Below, piece by piece: positions 5,782-7,123 of a DNA stretch of 7,123 nucleotides. The stretch's first letter is position 1; every line of letters starts with the position of its first letter. The notes beneath the pieces were generated by a model that was not told the origin of the DNA, did not search any database, and was given only the letters and a program-made list of their open reading frames with translations. The position numbers were made by a program, and so were the translations under genes. The stretch comes from Sphingobacteriaceae bacterium. GTDB taxonomy: Bacteria; Bacteroidota; Bacteroidia; Sphingobacteriales; Sphingobacteriaceae. The stretch is taken from NCBI GenBank assembly GCA_025450155.1, contig JANWIB010000039.1, forward strand, positions 1 to 7,123, given 5' to 3'.

Positions 5782-7123
5782 TTAAAAAAAGTTATAACAG
5801 CCTAATTCTGAGGGAAATAATCTGTTTTTTTCCTCAGAATCCAGGTGAATCCAGGAGGAATAATATGGGTCTGTACTTAAATCAGTTCCTTTTCTAATGA
5901 CTATGCTATTGGCTTGTAAATGAAAGTTCCCTTCTTTGGATGCTATAAAATTGGGGTCGGAGTTTAGGATATTGCCAGTAGTAGCCAGGCTTGCATCGGT
6001 AGACTTTATTAAATTAGTTTTTAGATTAAGGTTTAAAGCGAGGTTTCCCTTTTTTACAATTTCGAGCTCGTTAGAAAGCGTACCCCAAATAATATTGTTA
6101 ACAAGCGTGAGTTCTAATGCATATGTCCGGCCGTTTTGTGGATTTTGGTCTGTAAAATACAGGGATGGCAATCTTCTTGCAAAAACATAATTGTAATTAG
6201 CAAAGGTGTTTTGCTTTAGGTTATATTTTCCGCCATATACACCATAAATTAAGTATTGCCCGCAATTGTATATCAAATTATTAAATCCGGTAATATCAGC
6301 TTTATAACCTACTAAACCTGCAATCTGCATATTTTTTATAATGGAGTTTACGAGCAGTAATTTAGGTTCTGCGGTACTTGAAAGCGAATCAACCTGGATA
6401 CCCGTAATGGCATTTTGTATGGTGGTATAGTTTATAGAATTGTTTTTACTGGTTCCCAAAAAATGAATTCCTTTCCATTGTCCCGGCTCATCCCGATAAA
6501 GCCGCTCAAGCCTGTCGCTAGAGAACGTAACCGTATCAGTCCTGCTCCCCTCAACTTTTAAAGTCCCGGCTATCACCATTTTAGCATCTTTATGGAAGTA
6601 GATCCGGCATCCTTTTTTTATAGTGAGCGTTTGATTTTCAGCTACCTTTAGGTCATTGTAAATGATATAAGGAATGTCATTTTCCCATTCGGTAGGGGTA
6701 GAAATAATCCCATTTTTTAAAAGATGTACATTTTGAGCATAAGCATTTAAATGCACTACCTGACGATTGCCATTGGTGAGAAACTCAATTGAATCTGAGA
6801 CGATAAAAGGCAATTTTTGCCCATCGGGATTAATTTTGGCACGAATAAAAATGGTAAGCGAATCATTGCCTTTTAATTCTACATTAGCCAGCTGGCTGGT
6901 AGCCTGTCCGTTAATATTAATTTGATACGGTGAAGAAGTTCCACCAAAGAGTTTAATTTCCGAAATACGAACCGCGTTTTTATTGTAATTGAATACTTTT
7001 AGTTTCGTGGTAACCGAGTTTAAGGCTGTGAAAAGGGTATCAAAAAAGATTTCCTGATTTGAGAAATTGAGCTTGGCAGAAGGACTGTTCGTAAACTCAT
7101 CCTTTTTACAAGAGATGAGGAAG
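5782..7123 (-). CDS. Probable surface lipoprotein with right-handed parallel beta-helix, 5'-truncated by the window edge
   Basis: 446 residues are visible and the frame is open to the right edge, so the TTG at 6813 is internal (residue 104). The first visible residues are FLISCKKDEF. LISC is a good lipobox with the lipidated Cys at residue 5, so only the start of the signal peptide is missing. C-x-K-(D/E)2 directly after it matches the lipoprotein export signal reported for Bacteroidota, which predicts surface display. Residues about 20-140 form an N-terminal beta-rich domain of unknown role. From about 150, short repeating strand-turn units resemble a parallel beta-helix: LTIKKGCRIYFH and GTLKVEG (166-193), PGQWKGIHF (213-221), NYTTIQNAITGIQVDS (231-246), then NN/NS-rich turns. 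The protein ends in ELGCYNFF. I recall similar Bacteroidota proteins annotated only as hypothetical or right-handed beta-helix. Substrate and partner are unknown, no catalytic motif can be assigned, and nothing suggests the gene is broken. It converges on glyA. Confidence 0.75.
   Translation of the reverse strand, partial: FLISCKKDEFTNSPSAKLNFSNQEIFFDTLFTALNSVTTKLKVFNYNKNAVRISEIKLFGGTSSPYQININGQATSQLANVELKGNDSLTIFIRAKINPDGQKLPFIVSDSIEFLTNGNRQVVHLNAYAQNVHLLKNGIISTPTEWENDIPYIIYNDLKVAENQTLTIKKGCRIYFHKDAKMVIAGTLKVEGSRTDTVTFSSDRLERLYRDEPGQWKGIHFLGTSKNNSINYTTIQNAITGIQVDSLSSTAEPKLLLVNSIIKNMQIAGLVGYKADITGFNNLIYNCGQYLIYGVYGGKYNLKQNTFANYNYVFARRLPSLYFTDQNPQNGRTYALELTLVNNIIWGTLSNELEIVKKGNLALNLNLKTNLIKSTDASLATTGNILNSDPNFIASKEGNFHLQANSIVIRKGTDLSTDPYYSSWIHLDSEEKNRLFPSELGCYNFF

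Noticed and set aside
5837..5855. Tandem direct repeat GAATCCAGG separated by one base
   Set aside because: It lies inside the lipoprotein coding sequence, encodes non-repeated residues around WIHLDSE, and is too short to call a repeat element.
5936..6190. 84-codon open frame on the plus strand inside the beta-helix gene
   Set aside because: Opposite to a frame with coherent beta-helix features and a lipobox; no independent support.

Overview
The window looks like ordinary core chromosome from a low-GC member of the Bacteroidota, most likely a Sphingobacteriales relative such as Pedobacter. That placement rests on family resemblance, not on a search. The clues are a RemB-type outer-membrane protein, a lipoprotein beginning C-K-K-D-E after its lipobox, a Bacteroidota-style serine hydroxymethyltransferase with a long segment after the PLP lysine, promoter boxes of the TTTG / TAnnTTTG type, and start codons without Shine-Dalgarno sequences.

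Layout. Positions 1-1458 (+) hold the 3' part of a RemB/Wzi-like outer-membrane beta-barrel gene whose start lies before the window. It converges, with a 27-bp gap, on dxs (3414-1486, minus), which makes DXP for isoprenoid synthesis. A 123-bp divergent intergenic region carries two back-to-back Bacteroidota-type promoters, one for dxs and one for scpA (3538-4308, +), the kleisin of the SMC-ScpAB chromosome-segregation complex. glyA (4355-5626, +) follows scpA after 46 AT-rich bases. A 155-bp gap with a strong hairpin, probably a terminator, separates glyA from a convergent minus-strand gene (7123-5782). That gene encodes a probable surface lipoprotein with a right-handed beta-helix and is cut by the right edge of the window.

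How the genes relate. They do not form one pathway: DXS feeds isoprenoids and thiamin/pyridoxal precursors, SHMT feeds one-carbon metabolism, ScpA works in chromosome organisation, and the two flanking genes encode cell-envelope proteins. The grouping looks like housekeeping neighbourhood. scpA and glyA may be co-transcribed.

Corrections to simple start calls. Both edge genes stay open to the window ends, so the TTG codons at 76 and 6813 are internal. dxs should start at 3414 rather than at the TTG at 3471, which is part of its own promoter. I found no RNA genes, insertion sequences, CRISPR arrays or phage genes, and no gene-free stretch longer than 155 bp. I see no convincing undescribed system here. 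The most informative details are the divergent promoter pair with a nearly leaderless scpA and the surface-export signal on the beta-helix lipoprotein.
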